64,000 nucleotides of DNA from Bradyrhizobium jicamae (GCF_018130215.1 NZ_JAFCKQ010000026.1:40008-104007); one strand, 5' to 3'; shown: positions 54,088 through 63,621, counted from the stretch's first letter. A program made the numbers and translations. The notes: generated by a model from the sequence alone, not told the origin.

Positions 54088-55690
54088 GATATTCTACAAC
54101 CTGCTAAAAGCGAAGCGCGCTCTATCTGACCGGCATTTCAAACACGGAATATCGCGGAACCGGCGGTCTATCGGGCTTCGCTTGGGTCTGCTCACGCTTT
54201 CGTTTCTTGCTTTTGGTACGCTGAATTCTGCTGCCGAAAACCGAGTTGCTCTCGTCATAGGGAATTCAAACTACAAGAATGTGGCTCGCCTGAGCACCCC
54301 GGCCAACGATGCGAAAGATATCGCTGCTGTGCTTGAGGGTCTCGGCTATGATGTCATTTTGCGAAGAGACGTCGGAAGCGAGGACTTGCAAGCGGCGCTT
54401 CGCAAGCTGGCCGAAAAATCCGGAGAGTCGGATATCGCGATCGTCTACTACGCCGGCTATGCCGCCAGCAGCAAAGGTGAAATGTACTTAATTCCCGTGG
54501 ATGCGGAATTTGCAGCACAAAAATCCTCGAGGAGGGAAATGATTTCGTTGCATACAGCGACGAGCGCCGTCAGCGGAGCACGATCTCTCGGGCTGGTCCT
54601 CTTTGACGGGATGCGCGAAAATCCCTTCGATGCAAAACTCGAACAATACGAAGGCACATTCGGATCTGACGCAACGTTGGAGCCGACGAAAACCGGGCGC
54701 AGCGCGTCAATTTTTTTTGCGGCCGAGCCGGGAAAGTTTGCCGAAGAAGGCAACGGGCGCAACAGCCCGTTCGCTTCTGCCATATTGAAGTATCTTCTTC
54801 AGCCGAATCTCGAGATCAGCTTCTTCTTTCGAAGCGTTCGCGATGACGTAAGAAGGTCCACAGGTCAAAAACAAACGCCGTATATGTACGGCCAACTCTC
54901 GGGCGCGAAGGTCTTTTTGAGCACGCGAACACAGGAAAATCTCCGCGAGCCGGATCGTGATACGTCCAAGACGAACTTGTGCGACGAGCTTGCGACAGAT
55001 CCGGAAGGCGCAAAGACGGGGCAGCCAGCCCATGGCCTCAAAGTTGACGACATCAAGGTGAGTGACGCGCTTAATGCTTGTTCCGAGGCTGTGAAGCAAT
55101 TTCCCGAAATTGACCGCTTCCACTATCAACTCGGACGAGCATTTTTTGCCGCCCGAAATTATTCTTCCGCCCTCTTGAGCTATAAGAGAGCATTTGAGCT
55201 TGGCAATATACCCGCGCTCTATGCTCTCGGCGAAATGTATGAAAAGGGAACGGGTGTCGACAAGGATCCGGCACGTGCTCGCTTCTATTATGAAACGGGC
55301 TCCGAAATGAACTTTCCTCCGGCTATATTGAGCTTGGGAATTCTGTATGAGCAAGGTAGCGGTGTCGCCCGGAAACCCGAAATGGCTTACAGGTTTTACA
55401 AGCGGGCAGCCGATCTCGGCAGCCCGCGGGCGATCAACATGATGGCGCAGCTTACCGAAAAAGGCCTGGGAACCGCGCGAGACGCCAAGCAAGCGCGCGG
55501 GCTCTATGAGAGAAGCGCGGCCTTGGGTGATAGCGCCGCAATGCTAAACTTGGCACGCTGCTTTGCCGACGGCATCGGCGGCCGCAAGGACGTCTCCGAA
55601 GCGCGACAATTGCTCGAGAAGGCCTCGCTATCCGGGAGCGTTGAAGCGAGGGAATTACTTGCAAGACTTGGAAAGTCCAAAGGGAAGTGA
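54047..55690 (+). CDS. Pseudo-caspase with Sel1 repeats
   Basis: This 547-aa protein overlaps the 3' end of the upstream gene by 41 bp, so the two are coupled. A signal-like hydrophobic stretch lies at about 44-62 (GLLTLSFLAFGTLN). The start is uncertain because the N-terminal 40 residues are unusual. A caspase fold at about 66-270 begins RVALVIGNSNY. The His position reads YYAGYAA (Tyr138 for His) and the Cys position reads LFDGMRENP (Met189 for Cys), so both catalytic residues are lost while the fold is kept. C-terminal Sel1/TPR-like repeats (ALGEMYEKGTGVDKDPARAR, LGILYEQGSGV, MMAQLTEKGLGTARD) span about 380-545. Likely a non-catalytic partner of the caspase upstream. Confidence 0.85.
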   Translation: MVNCLMLLALRTNEIFYNLLKAKRALSDRHFKHGISRNRRSIGLRLGLLTLSFLAFGTLNSAAENRVALVIGNSNYKNVARLSTPANDAKDIAAVLEGLGYDVILRRDVGSEDLQAALRKLAEKSGESDIAIVYYAGYAASSKGEMYLIPVDAEFAAQKSSRREMISLHTATSAVSGARSLGLVLFDGMRENPFDAKLEQYEGTFGSDATLEPTKTGRSASIFFAAEPGKFAEEGNGRNSPFASAILKYLLQPNLEISFFFRSVRDDVRRSTGQKQTPYMYGQLSGAKVFLSTRTQENLREPDRDTSKTNLCDELATDPEGAKTGQPAHGLKVDDIKVSDALNACSEAVKQFPEIDRFHYQLGRAFFAARNYSSALLSYKRAFELGNIPALYALGEMYEKGTGVDKDPARARFYYETGSEMNFPPAILSLGILYEQGSGVARKPEMAYRFYKRAADLGSPRAINMMAQLTEKGLGTARDAKQARGLYERSAALGDSAAMLNLARCFADGIGGRKDVSEARQLLEKASLSGSVEARELLARLGKSKGK

Positions 55691-55892
55691 TCCAAGCAGG
55701 CCGTGCCAACTGCGGGTACAGACGTTCTGACCGCAATCGATGATGGGCTTGAGGACCGAGCTAACCTATGCCGATCGCTTAAACGAGGGGTGGCCAGACT
55801 AGAATTGTCCGAAACATCGCCGAATATTTGCGTGACAACTTGTCACCAGGTGGATCGCGCGAATGCACCCGCACACTCCTACACAATCGACG

Positions 55893-56897
55893 TCAGAACC
55901 GCCCGACGAACAGGACCTTGATGTCACGGTCCGGAATGAAATCGTTAGTCTTCACGTCTAGATCCGGCTTGGCAGAGGTCGAGAGCTTGCCGGCACAGTA
56001 GCCGACGAGGCGGTTGCTGCCACCTTTGTCGATCGTGAGGTGGAAGCTCTTGATTGGTCCGGCCCAGTTTGCCCCTGTCTTCAAGACGTAGCTAATCCGC
56101 CGTTCCTGCACCTTTGCACTGTTGGTGCGAGAAGCGCCCGCGATCTTGTCAAGCTCGCCGAGGAATTCGTCGCTTACGCAATAGTCCCTGCGATAGCGCT
56201 CGATCTCTTTTGCCATCGATTTGTCTTGCCGCAGGCTCTTGCGAAGAATCGTGTCAGAACTGGCGCCGACGCTGGGCCGATAGCTGTGTTCTACGATAAC
56301 CGGTTTGCCAGAGGGAAATGTCTGCTCCCGGTACACCTTGGTCCTAACTATCCAACCTGGCGAATACAGCGGTTTTCCGCGCTCGTCACTGCCCGCCGGC
56401 ATAAGCAGCCCCTCCGACGCCATCCTGTTTCGGACAGCCGGAGCGAGCTCTTGCGGCCGAAACTGTTGCGCTCCGAGAGGCAGCAACGGGACATTCAGCT
56501 CGTGCAGAATCGCCGTGACTTCATTGTTGCCGATGTAGGCATGCTGATCAGTCTTGAACTCGATTGGCTTGCCGTCGATCCTCGTGGCAAAATCGACGAA
56601 GTTGAGGGGATCGTTGGACGGAAATGAGATGCTTTCACCTTCCGACAGATCAATGTCGGGGAGCGGGAACGCGACCGTGAGGGTCACCGGCGCCGACGAC
56701 GTGTTCAGAAACTCGTATCGGACATCGATGCGATCGAGCGAGATTCTCAAATCCTCGCTCTTCATCTGCACGTTTGACGCGTGCGTGAATTGCAGGCCGC
56801 CGATCGAGAGTTCGGCCGCGGAGTCATTGGCGACTGCGATGGAGTGACTGGCAAGAACAAGGCCAGATGCGAATGTAGCTGCGCAAAGCCAGTGCAT
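55893..56897 (-). CDS. DUF4424-family exported protein
   Basis: This 334-aa protein has a signal peptide (MHWLCAATFASGLVLASHSI, cleaved near AVAND). The start at 56897 follows AGGAGC; an upstream frame to 57008 lacks support. The body matches DUF4424: LSIGGLQFTHASNVQMKSED, LRISLDRIDVRYEFLN, VAFPLPDI, FATRIDGKPI and the late tail with SVGASSD, YCVSDEFLG and VSYVLKTGANW-type strands. Its function is unknown; it is a periplasmic or surface protein of Proteobacteria. It is convergent with the pseudo-caspase gene. Confidence 0.8.
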   Translation of the reverse strand: MHWLCAATFASGLVLASHSIAVANDSAAELSIGGLQFTHASNVQMKSEDLRISLDRIDVRYEFLNTSSAPVTLTVAFPLPDIDLSEGESISFPSNDPLNFVDFATRIDGKPIEFKTDQHAYIGNNEVTAILHELNVPLLPLGAQQFRPQELAPAVRNRMASEGLLMPAGSDERGKPLYSPGWIVRTKVYREQTFPSGKPVIVEHSYRPSVGASSDTILRKSLRQDKSMAKEIERYRRDYCVSDEFLGELDKIAGASRTNSAKVQERRISYVLKTGANWAGPIKSFHLTIDKGGSNRLVGYCAGKLSTSAKPDLDVKTNDFIPDRDIKVLFVGRF

Positions 56898-57441
56898 TAT
56901 CGCTCCTGCTACTCGATCAAATGTCCGTGAGGCCGCGTATTTCGGGGCGAAGCTTAAACCGGCGGTTAAGATCGCGCAGCTATTCTTCAGATTTTTCGGA
57001 TCCAACACTCGATCGCAACCTTCATATCACTGGCAAGCTTGATCGAAGTCGAAACGAATCGACTGCCGACAGTTCGCCGCTGATCCTAATGCATTAGAAC
57101 GGCCGCCGGTCGCCAATGCAGGGAAGATCACCGAACCAACCTTCCCCTTTGAGCGACCAACGCACAGAAAGGGTGATTGCGTCAGGCTGGGCCCTGCTTA
57201 CGCGTTCCAATCGATTGTTGGCCATGATGGGTTTCCAAAAATTCGTTTGGTGCGAAATGCTAGGCCACTGTTGCTTGACTGTAGACCAGGAGGGCCGGCG
57301 TGGCCAGCCGGCTCCACGGCCCGCCAGGGTACCCGAGCCCGGTCGGTCGCTGTCAACCATATTCAATACAAGAATGCTGACTTTTCGCCCGGCCGGATGT
57401 AAATTAGGTGCAATATTTCAATCCCTTTGACCAAATTAGCC
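56898..57441. other. 544-bp intergenic region
   Basis: This is divergent upstream space between the DUF4424 gene (minus) and the propeller-NlpC gene (plus). I find no coding frame with domain features. GCCGGC repeats at about 57296-57320 could form a weak hairpin. Confidence 0.35.
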
Positions 57442-59193
57442 ATGCCGAAACTGCGCAATCGGTTGCTGAGTTTTGCATCTGCTGCAGCGGCGATTGTACT
57501 CGCGGCACACGGCGCCTTCGCAGACGACCTGATCGTAAAGCGATTCGGCAGTGGCAATTCCTCCGATACAGTCGGCATCGCCGATGCCGGCGAGGATGTC
57601 GAACTCGCTGGGCCGCAAGCCCTGACCAGCGACGCGAATGGCGATCTCCTGTTGCTTGACCAGCTCAATCAGCGGATCGTGCGGTTCGACCCGAAGCGCC
57701 CGGCAGAAGATCCGAACATTCTCGAAATGCCTGCGAGCGTTCAGCCGAACGACTTGATCGTTCGGAAAGACGAGATCATGGTCTGGGACAATGGCATCCA
57801 CACTCTCAAGGAGACCGGCGATCCGGTCTCGACGCGCGGCGTCGGCGGCTCCACGATAAGGCTCGAAGAGATTAGCTCCCGCGACGTCGATGACGTGTTC
57901 GCCACGTCTGCCTTCGCGCAGATGGGGTCTCAGCCGCCCGGCAATCCGGCCGACCTCCTCGACCAGAACACGCGTGCCGTGGCCATCAAGCAGGGGCGCA
58001 AGCTCAGCCGGCAATATGTGGCCTCTCGCGGCCAGGGCTCTGTTATCGCCGACATCACTCCCGACAAGGGCGAAAACAGTGTGCTCATCGAAGTCCGCAC
58101 TATGGATAGCGACGAAACCGTAGCCCACATTCATCTGCGGGTGCGGGATAAGCTCGGCGCAGTCGAATTCCTCGAGATCGACAACAACAACCGGTTCTAT
58201 ATCCTCGGGGAAAACATCCCGAACAACGCCTCGGGAGCTGGCACTTTCGTCGCGCGCTATGCGCTCAATGGCGACCTCGAGGGCGTCTACGAGCTCCCGC
58301 TGGAAAACACGCCGATCACCCGCCGCTTCGTAACGGTCTCGGGAGACGGTGACGTCTATTTCCTGCGCACCCAGCGCACTGGCGTCGAGGTCGTCGGCGT
58401 GGGTTTCCGTCCGCTGCGCAACGCCAAGTTCATCGATGTCCGGCCCCGGATTCAAGATGCGCGCACAGCGCCTTCGAGCGATTTCAAAGCCATTGCGGCC
58501 GTGCGACCGTCGAACCGCCAGCAAGTGATCGAAACAGCCTTTGCTTTCGAAGGCGTTCAATGGCTCGTTACACCACAAAACTATGGTGCCGATCCGGACA
58601 CGTCCTGTTCTGGCTTCAACCGCATCCGGCGCCCCTGGTATCTGCAGGGAAAGATGGGCCAACAGGTTCGCGGCGTACCCTATTGCTGGGGATGCCATGG
58701 ATCGCTCGCGAATTTCCAGGCACTGATGCAGCGTGGCGTCAAGGCCGGCAACGTTTGCACCAAGAACGAGCCACGCAACGACGTCGCCGGAGTCGATTGC
58801 TCAGCCTTTGTCAGCGCCTCCTGGGGCCTCTCGGTTCATTACACAACAGCTGCCATTCCTGCGATTGCTAAGCCCGTCAGCGATCCCTGGGAATTGCGCC
58901 CTGGGGACGCGCTGAACAAGCCTGGTTCGCACGTCATGCTGTTCCTACGCTTCACGCCGGACCGCAGGGCGGAGGTCATGGAGTCTTCGACCGGCGGGTG
59001 CAATGGGAAGGTCTGTCGCAACATCTATCCGCTCGCCTCCTTGCTTGCCCGCGGCTATCAACCCGTGCGCTTCAAAGCGCTCATCGACGACAACATGCTC
59101 GTGGCCCAAAGCGCCTATGCCTCCGACAAGCCCGAGAAGTCGGATATATCTGCCGCGCCCGCACGTAACGCCAGACGGAGGGTCCACCGATAG
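57442..59193 (+). CDS. Exported propeller - NlpC/P60-like peptidase protein
   Basis: This 583-aa protein has a signal peptide (MPKLRNRLLSFASAAAAIVL, then AAHGAFADD). Residues about 40-360 are beta-propeller-like with NHL-type blades (GPQALTSDANGDLLLLDQLN, RIVRFDP, NDLIVRKDEIMVWDNG). Residues about 380-560 look like an NlpC/P60 hydrolase. The Cys is in GVDCSAFVSASWGL (Cys453) and the His in GSHVMLFLRF (His497), with a proceeding LRPGDAL and a Cys-rich approach (PYCWGCHGS). A peptidoglycan-hydrolysing role is inferred. It is the first gene of a co-directional set with the OmpA, caspase and DUF4384 genes. Confidence 0.8.
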   Translation: MPKLRNRLLSFASAAAAIVLAAHGAFADDLIVKRFGSGNSSDTVGIADAGEDVELAGPQALTSDANGDLLLLDQLNQRIVRFDPKRPAEDPNILEMPASVQPNDLIVRKDEIMVWDNGIHTLKETGDPVSTRGVGGSTIRLEEISSRDVDDVFATSAFAQMGSQPPGNPADLLDQNTRAVAIKQGRKLSRQYVASRGQGSVIADITPDKGENSVLIEVRTMDSDETVAHIHLRVRDKLGAVEFLEIDNNNRFYILGENIPNNASGAGTFVARYALNGDLEGVYELPLENTPITRRFVTVSGDGDVYFLRTQRTGVEVVGVGFRPLRNAKFIDVRPRIQDARTAPSSDFKAIAAVRPSNRQQVIETAFAFEGVQWLVTPQNYGADPDTSCSGFNRIRRPWYLQGKMGQQVRGVPYCWGCHGSLANFQALMQRGVKAGNVCTKNEPRNDVAGVDCSAFVSASWGLSVHYTTAAIPAIAKPVSDPWELRPGDALNKPGSHVMLFLRFTPDRRAEVMESSTGGCNGKVCRNIYPLASLLARGYQPVRFKALIDDNMLVAQSAYASDKPEKSDISAAPARNARRRVHR

Positions 59194-59414
59194 GGACGAG
59201 ACCCCAGCTTGATCTTGGGCAAACGCAGGCGGTGTGTTTGCAGGGAGATCGTGTCTTTTCGCGCTGGGCCCAATCCGGGCCCGCCGCTAAGCTCGACGCG
59301 TGTCGCCCTCCGTAGCGCCAGGAAGGAACTCTGCTCTGCCTCTCCTTTGTTGTATAAAACCTTTTTGCTGCTCCACCGACCATTTATTATCTACACTACT
59401 TTAGGACGCAAACG

Positions 59415-60362
59415 ATGCGTATGGTTCAATGGTATTTGGTTACCGCAACCACTGCCTGCCTGCTCACCGGAAGGCCGGCACCCGCCGCAGATTGCCAATC
59501 GGTCCTTGATGCGTTCAATCGCGCAATCGATGACGCCCACGAGACGGACGCTCAGGCCTCCATCGATAAGATCGCAGCGAGCGCAGACTGCGGAGCATAT
59601 CAGACCGCGGCTCAGCTTCGTTTGGCTGCGTTACGCCTGTCCGCCGCTCAGACCTTGATGGCGCGGGGCCGGCCCGTCGCAGAATACGAAAGGCTGCTGA
59701 CGACAGCCGAGGCGCCGGAAGTGCTCTGGCAGGCCTCGGCTACGTTGGGCGAGGTCCGTTTCGGCGAGCGTCGCTTTGCGGAAGCCGCGGAAGCCTATGA
59801 CCGGGCGATCGCAATCGTCAAGAATGAGACACTGACTAGAACCCGGCCAGAGAAATTCGAAATCGAGGGGCTCGTCAATCGGTCCGGCCAGGCCCGGCTC
59901 CTCGCGGCGAACGTCAAGATGGCTGACGGCTCCACGGTTTTTGTGCGAACTGCGAAAGATCAGCGCGATGGCACGCTGGGCGGCATCTATTCGCAGTCCG
60001 TTCGCGGGATCATGCCTCAGGCCGTTCCGATCCCGATCACATTCGAGTACGCGAAGACGACGTTCACGCCAATCGGCGAACAAGCGGCGCACGAGCTTGC
60101 AGAAGCGCTCAAGGAGCAGCAAACGGCCCGTATCGAACTCGTCGGTCATACGGACATACGCGGCAGCGACGAGAACAATATGAAGCTTTCAGCGGCCCGC
60201 GCGGAAGCCGTTGCCGCCTTCCTTAAGAATGCTGGTGTAACTGCGACGATCGAAACCAAAGGCGTTGGCTCGACAGAGCCAATCAAGATCGTGGATTCCT
60301 CCGGTCTCAATCAGGAAGACATCTACGCATTGAACCGACGAGTGGAATTCGTTCGACAATAG
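59415..60362 (+). CDS. Exported TPR-like and OmpA-domain protein
   Basis: This 315-aa protein has an N-terminal signal sequence (MRMVQWYLVTATTACLLTGR, cleaved near APAAD). A helical TPR-like region covers about 30-130 (LDAFNRAIDDAHETDAQASI, RFAEAAEAYDRAIAIV). The OmpA domain at about 200-312 has YAKTTFTPIGEQAAHELA, IELVGHTDIRGSDENN, KLSAARAEAVAAFLKNAGV and ALNRRVEFVR. It should bind peptidoglycan in the periplasm. AGGACG lies 6 bp before the ATG. The caspase gene begins 10 bp after its stop, so they form an operon. Confidence 0.88.
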   Translation: MRMVQWYLVTATTACLLTGRPAPAADCQSVLDAFNRAIDDAHETDAQASIDKIAASADCGAYQTAAQLRLAALRLSAAQTLMARGRPVAEYERLLTTAEAPEVLWQASATLGEVRFGERRFAEAAEAYDRAIAIVKNETLTRTRPEKFEIEGLVNRSGQARLLAANVKMADGSTVFVRTAKDQRDGTLGGIYSQSVRGIMPQAVPIPITFEYAKTTFTPIGEQAAHELAEALKEQQTARIELVGHTDIRGSDENNMKLSAARAEAVAAFLKNAGVTATIETKGVGSTEPIKIVDSSGLNQEDIYALNRRVEFVRQ

Positions 60363-60371
60363 AGCGCCGAC

Positions 60372-62057
60372 ATGACAGCGATACGCCTCGCACTCGTCTC
60401 AGTCTTCGTCGCTCTGGTGGCAGAGGTGGCGTTCGCGGGTTCGGGCCCTCGCCTTTATCTCAGAAATCCCGATGGTGGCTCGATCCGGGCACTGATCATC
60501 GGGATCGACGCCTATCAGCACGTCCGTCCCTTGAAGGGCTCGGTGGCGGACGCGCGCGATATCGAGGGAGCTCTTCACGCGATGGGCACCGCGGACGTGG
60601 TGACGCTGATCGATGGCGACGCCAACCGCACAAACATTCTCCAGAATATCAGCGCTCTGGTTCAGCGGACCAATCCCAACGATCAGATCATCCTTTCAAT
60701 AGCCGGGCACGGCGCTCAGGAGCCCGAGACCACAAAGGGTTCGGAGCCTGACGGCATGCAGGACGTGTTCGTGCTGCCCGGATTCGAACCGACAGCGGAA
60801 GGTTCGAAGGAGCGCATCCTCGGAAGTGAGTTCAACCATTTCATCCGACAGTTCGAGTTGCGTGGCGCCAAGGTGCTGTTCGTGGCGGACACATGCCACG
60901 GTGGTGGTTTGGCCAGAGATATCGATCCGCGCGCTGCTGAGATGAGCTTCAGACAGGTGCCGACCTATAGGCTGGCGGTGGACAAGCTCACCCCGGTGAC
61001 GAATACATCTGATCCAGCCACGGATCTCGATCTCGATAACACCATTTTCCTCGCCGCAGTCGACCGCAACACGAAGGCTCCGGAGGTCAAGGTCCCCTCG
61101 ATCGAAGGGCTGCGTGGCGCCCTCAGCTACGCCGTTGCGCGCGCACTTGAAGGCGGCGCCGATGCCGACCATGACGGCATAATCACGTTGAAAGAGCTCT
61201 TCAGTAACGTTCGCCAAGTTGTCTACCAGTTGTCGGACCAGCGTCAGAATATCGTGACCAAGACCTCTCGGGGTCTTCCGATTGACCGCGACGTGATGTT
61301 CCAGTTGACACCAAGTCTGCCCCTGCCCTCTACAGCGCGCCAGCAGGTCGCGCTGGCAAATCCAAATGCGGCTGCCGGGAAGCCCTCGAGCTTCCCCAGC
61401 ACGCCGAGCGACGCGGCCCGCACCAAGAGGCCGCCCCCCATACGCCTGGCAGCGCTCGACGGAAACAGCAAGAGCTTCCCGATCATCAATTCGCGCGAGA
61501 CCAGTGTCGAGATCGTCCAGCCCCTGGATAATCCTGATCTGATCTGGGATCCGAAGTCGCACGACGTGATCTCCTGGGGGGATGTCATCGCCTACACGGT
61601 CGACCCCGGAGAGCTTGCTACCATCGTCGATCGTACGGCGGCGATCCGCGAGCTGAAGCGGATAGCAACCAAGTCTCCCCAGTCGCTGCGCGTCGCGCCC
61701 GATGATTCCCAGCATCGCAACAATGAGCAGATCCAGATAGAGCTCACCGAAGTTGCCGGGCGGTCCGTCATCCTGTTCGACATTTCGGGCGACGGAACGG
61801 TCCAGATGTTGTACCCGTTAGCGTCCGATGAAGAGCCAATGCGGGCGGGCAGCCTCAGTTTGCCTTTGCGTGTACGCACGCCGTTCGGCGCCGAGCAAGT
61901 TGTCGCAGTCAGCACCACCCAGCGACTTGTCGATCTCGAGCAGGCGTTGCTCCAACTGAATCAGCGCAAGGCTCCAGGCCAGATCATCAAGGTCATGACC
62001 ACGTACCTCCCATCTGACGCGCGCGTGGGCTCTATTGCGTTCTTCACAGCCCCCTGA
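60372..62057 (+). CDS. Exported caspase-family protein with DUF4384-like C-terminus
   Basis: This 561-aa protein has a signal peptide (ALVSVFVALVAEVAFAGSG). The caspase domain at about 38-300 has ALIIGIDAYQ, LKGSVADARDIEGAL, catalytic His113 (SIAGHGAQE) and Cys175 (VADTCHGGG). Both are intact, in the metacaspase-like style with an EF-like DADHDGIITLKEL stretch near 260. Its C-terminal part at about 455-560 resembles DUF4384: SVILFDISGDGTVQMLYPL, LPLRVRTPFGAEQVVAVST. The next gene carries a second DUF4384. The role of caspase-DUF4384 pairs is unknown; they occur widely in Proteobacteria. It overlaps nothing and is followed in 7 bp by the DUF4384 gene. Confidence 0.9.
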   Translation: MTAIRLALVSVFVALVAEVAFAGSGPRLYLRNPDGGSIRALIIGIDAYQHVRPLKGSVADARDIEGALHAMGTADVVTLIDGDANRTNILQNISALVQRTNPNDQIILSIAGHGAQEPETTKGSEPDGMQDVFVLPGFEPTAEGSKERILGSEFNHFIRQFELRGAKVLFVADTCHGGGLARDIDPRAAEMSFRQVPTYRLAVDKLTPVTNTSDPATDLDLDNTIFLAAVDRNTKAPEVKVPSIEGLRGALSYAVARALEGGADADHDGIITLKELFSNVRQVVYQLSDQRQNIVTKTSRGLPIDRDVMFQLTPSLPLPSTARQQVALANPNAAAGKPSSFPSTPSDAARTKRPPPIRLAALDGNSKSFPIINSRETSVEIVQPLDNPDLIWDPKSHDVISWGDVIAYTVDPGELATIVDRTAAIRELKRIATKSPQSLRVAPDDSQHRNNEQIQIELTEVAGRSVILFDISGDGTVQMLYPLASDEEPMRAGSLSLPLRVRTPFGAEQVVAVSTTQRLVDLEQALLQLNQRKAPGQIIKVMTTYLPSDARVGSIAFFTAP

Positions 62058-62064
62058 GGTGTGT

Positions 62065-62850
62065 ATGTCTCCGATCAGATTTGCTATCGCGGTTTTGATC
62101 GGCACCGTGGCGGGCCTTCCGGCACCGCCGGCCGTCGCCGCGGTGCGGATCCTGGAAGGCACCGAACCGCCGCCGTCAAATCTGCCGGCGCAAGTCGCGC
62201 CGCCGGCGCCTACGCCGGCCGAGGTCGCAACGCCGCCTCAACAGCCGCCGCCGGCCAAGGGCGCGGCGGTGCCCGATGTTCCAGCGCCCCCCCCCCCACC
62301 AGTTTCGACGGTCCCATCGGTCCCGAACACGGCACCAAACTTGACTGATCTCGCCAAGGTCACGCCGGCCAACGAGGCCCAACTATCGGTCGAAATGTTG
62401 CCCAGCCAGACCGTCAGTGTCGGCTCGTTCGTATCTTTCAAAGTCACGAGCAAAAAGCCTGGTTATGTGGTGCTGATGGATGTGGATGCGGCAGGCCACC
62501 TGAACCAAATCTATCCAAATACGCCGGCTCTCGCCCGGACCAATCGAGTCAACGCAAACTACATCAAGCCCGGCAGGCCTCTGGTCATACCACTGGCTAC
62601 TGATCCTTACGCCGGCGTTCGCTATGTGGTCTCTCCGCCGAACGGCGAAGCCATGATTGTTGGAATCTTAAGCGCCTCGCCAGTCCAGATCGTCGACCTA
62701 CCCGATATTCCCGCTGAAATACTCGGCAAGCCCGACATGATCCTTGCCTATCTCTCGAAGCGAACGAACGAATTGCGAGTTCCCGACCAGGATAACCGGC
62801 TGCGACAGGCGCAGTGGTCATTTGACGCAAAGCCCTACACTATCCAGTGA
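62065..62850 (+). CDS. Exported DUF4384-domain protein with proline-rich linker
   Basis: This 261-aa protein has a signal peptide (MSPIRFAIAVLIGTVAG, cleaved near AVAAV). A Pro/Ala-rich unstructured part spans about 25-95 (QPPPAKGA..., PAPPPPPVST). The DUF4384 domain at about 115-240 has VSFKVTSKKPGYVVLMDVDA, HLNQIYPNT, NYIKPGRPLVIPLA and PPNGEAMIVGI. The start at 62065 is 7 bp after the caspase stop; a TTG frame begins at 62035. DUF4384 function is unknown. In this locus it is the physically separate companion of the caspase that carries a similar domain. Confidence 0.82.
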   Translation: MSPIRFAIAVLIGTVAGLPAPPAVAAVRILEGTEPPPSNLPAQVAPPAPTPAEVATPPQQPPPAKGAAVPDVPAPPPPPVSTVPSVPNTAPNLTDLAKVTPANEAQLSVEMLPSQTVSVGSFVSFKVTSKKPGYVVLMDVDAAGHLNQIYPNTPALARTNRVNANYIKPGRPLVIPLATDPYAGVRYVVSPPNGEAMIVGILSASPVQIVDLPDIPAEILGKPDMILAYLSKRTNELRVPDQDNRLRQAQWSFDAKPYTIQ

Positions 62851-62904
62851 TCTCTTTGAGTGATCACGCTGAAGCCAGCGGAGCCGCTGGGAGCGGAACA
62901 AACG

Positions 62905-63621
62905 ATGGACTGGCCCGTACTTGGTGCTGTCACGGCCGTTGCAGTCATCGGCGGAGCAGTCGTCTTCGAAGCCGCCACGTTGCTTGGATCGGGCACGATG
63001 AGCGCGAAGCCTCAGCAACCAAGCTACGAGCCTTCGGCCGAGCGCTCGGCCTACGACATCCCGGGATTTGCCGGCAGCGGCAACGATGAGCGTCCGCTGA
63101 GTTTCCCATTGATACGCTTGATCGATCCGGATCGCGTTGCGGAGCCGGAGCACCCGACGTCGTCGACCAAAGATCTCGCATCCGGGCCCGCTGCCCCCGA
63201 GCAGACCAAGAAAATCACCGCCTTGCCGGCCCATTCAAACGCTTCGCCGGGCAACAATGAGATCAAAGTCGCCAAATTGACACCGACTGGGATCGATCCA
63301 GCCCCGGGACCAACCCAGGCTGTAGCCCCTGCGTTAGTGCGCCCCGAACAGTGGCGGGCAATTCCAACTGCCAACGCGAGCTATTTCAACCTGGGCGGGC
63401 ATATCAATAGCGCGGGAATCGTCGACAGTCTTGCCAGCGGACATCTTAGAGACGCCCTCAAGCAGCACAGCAAATTTGGTCAGCTTCCATCGGATATTAG
63501 GAATCACATCCTAACCCAGAATATAGACTTGTGCAGAATTGCCCCTTATCGAACTCTTCTCGGGATGGATGACAAGGTGCTCGAGCAGGAGCAGGCAGTG
63601 AAATTCATAAGGGTCCGCTAA
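62905..63621 (+). CDS. One-TM protein with disordered linker
   Basis: This 238-aa protein (ATG at 62905; a GTG at 62860 would add 15 residues) has a single N-terminal TM or signal anchor (VLGAVTAVAVIGGAVVFEAA). A long charged/Pro-rich disordered stretch follows, then a C-terminal region ending LPSDIRNHILTQNIDLCRIA and VKFIRVR. I recognise no family. It is the last gene of the co-directional set 57442-63621, starting 55 bp after the DUF4384 gene, so it may anchor or organise the others at the inner membrane. Confidence 0.6.
   Translation: MDWPVLGAVTAVAVIGGAVVFEAATLLGSGTMSAKPQQPSYEPSAERSAYDIPGFAGSGNDERPLSFPLIRLIDPDRVAEPEHPTSSTKDLASGPAAPEQTKKITALPAHSNASPGNNEIKVAKLTPTGIDPAPGPTQAVAPALVRPEQWRAIPTANASYFNLGGHINSAGIVDSLASGHLRDALKQHSKFGQLPSDIRNHILTQNIDLCRIAPYRTLLGMDDKVLEQEQAVKFIRVR

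Noticed and set aside
57436..58698. A 420-aa minus-strand frame
   Set aside because: Antisense to the propeller-NlpC gene, whose motifs are clear on the plus strand.
60696..61715. A 339-aa minus-strand frame
   Set aside because: Antisense to the caspase-DUF4384 gene.
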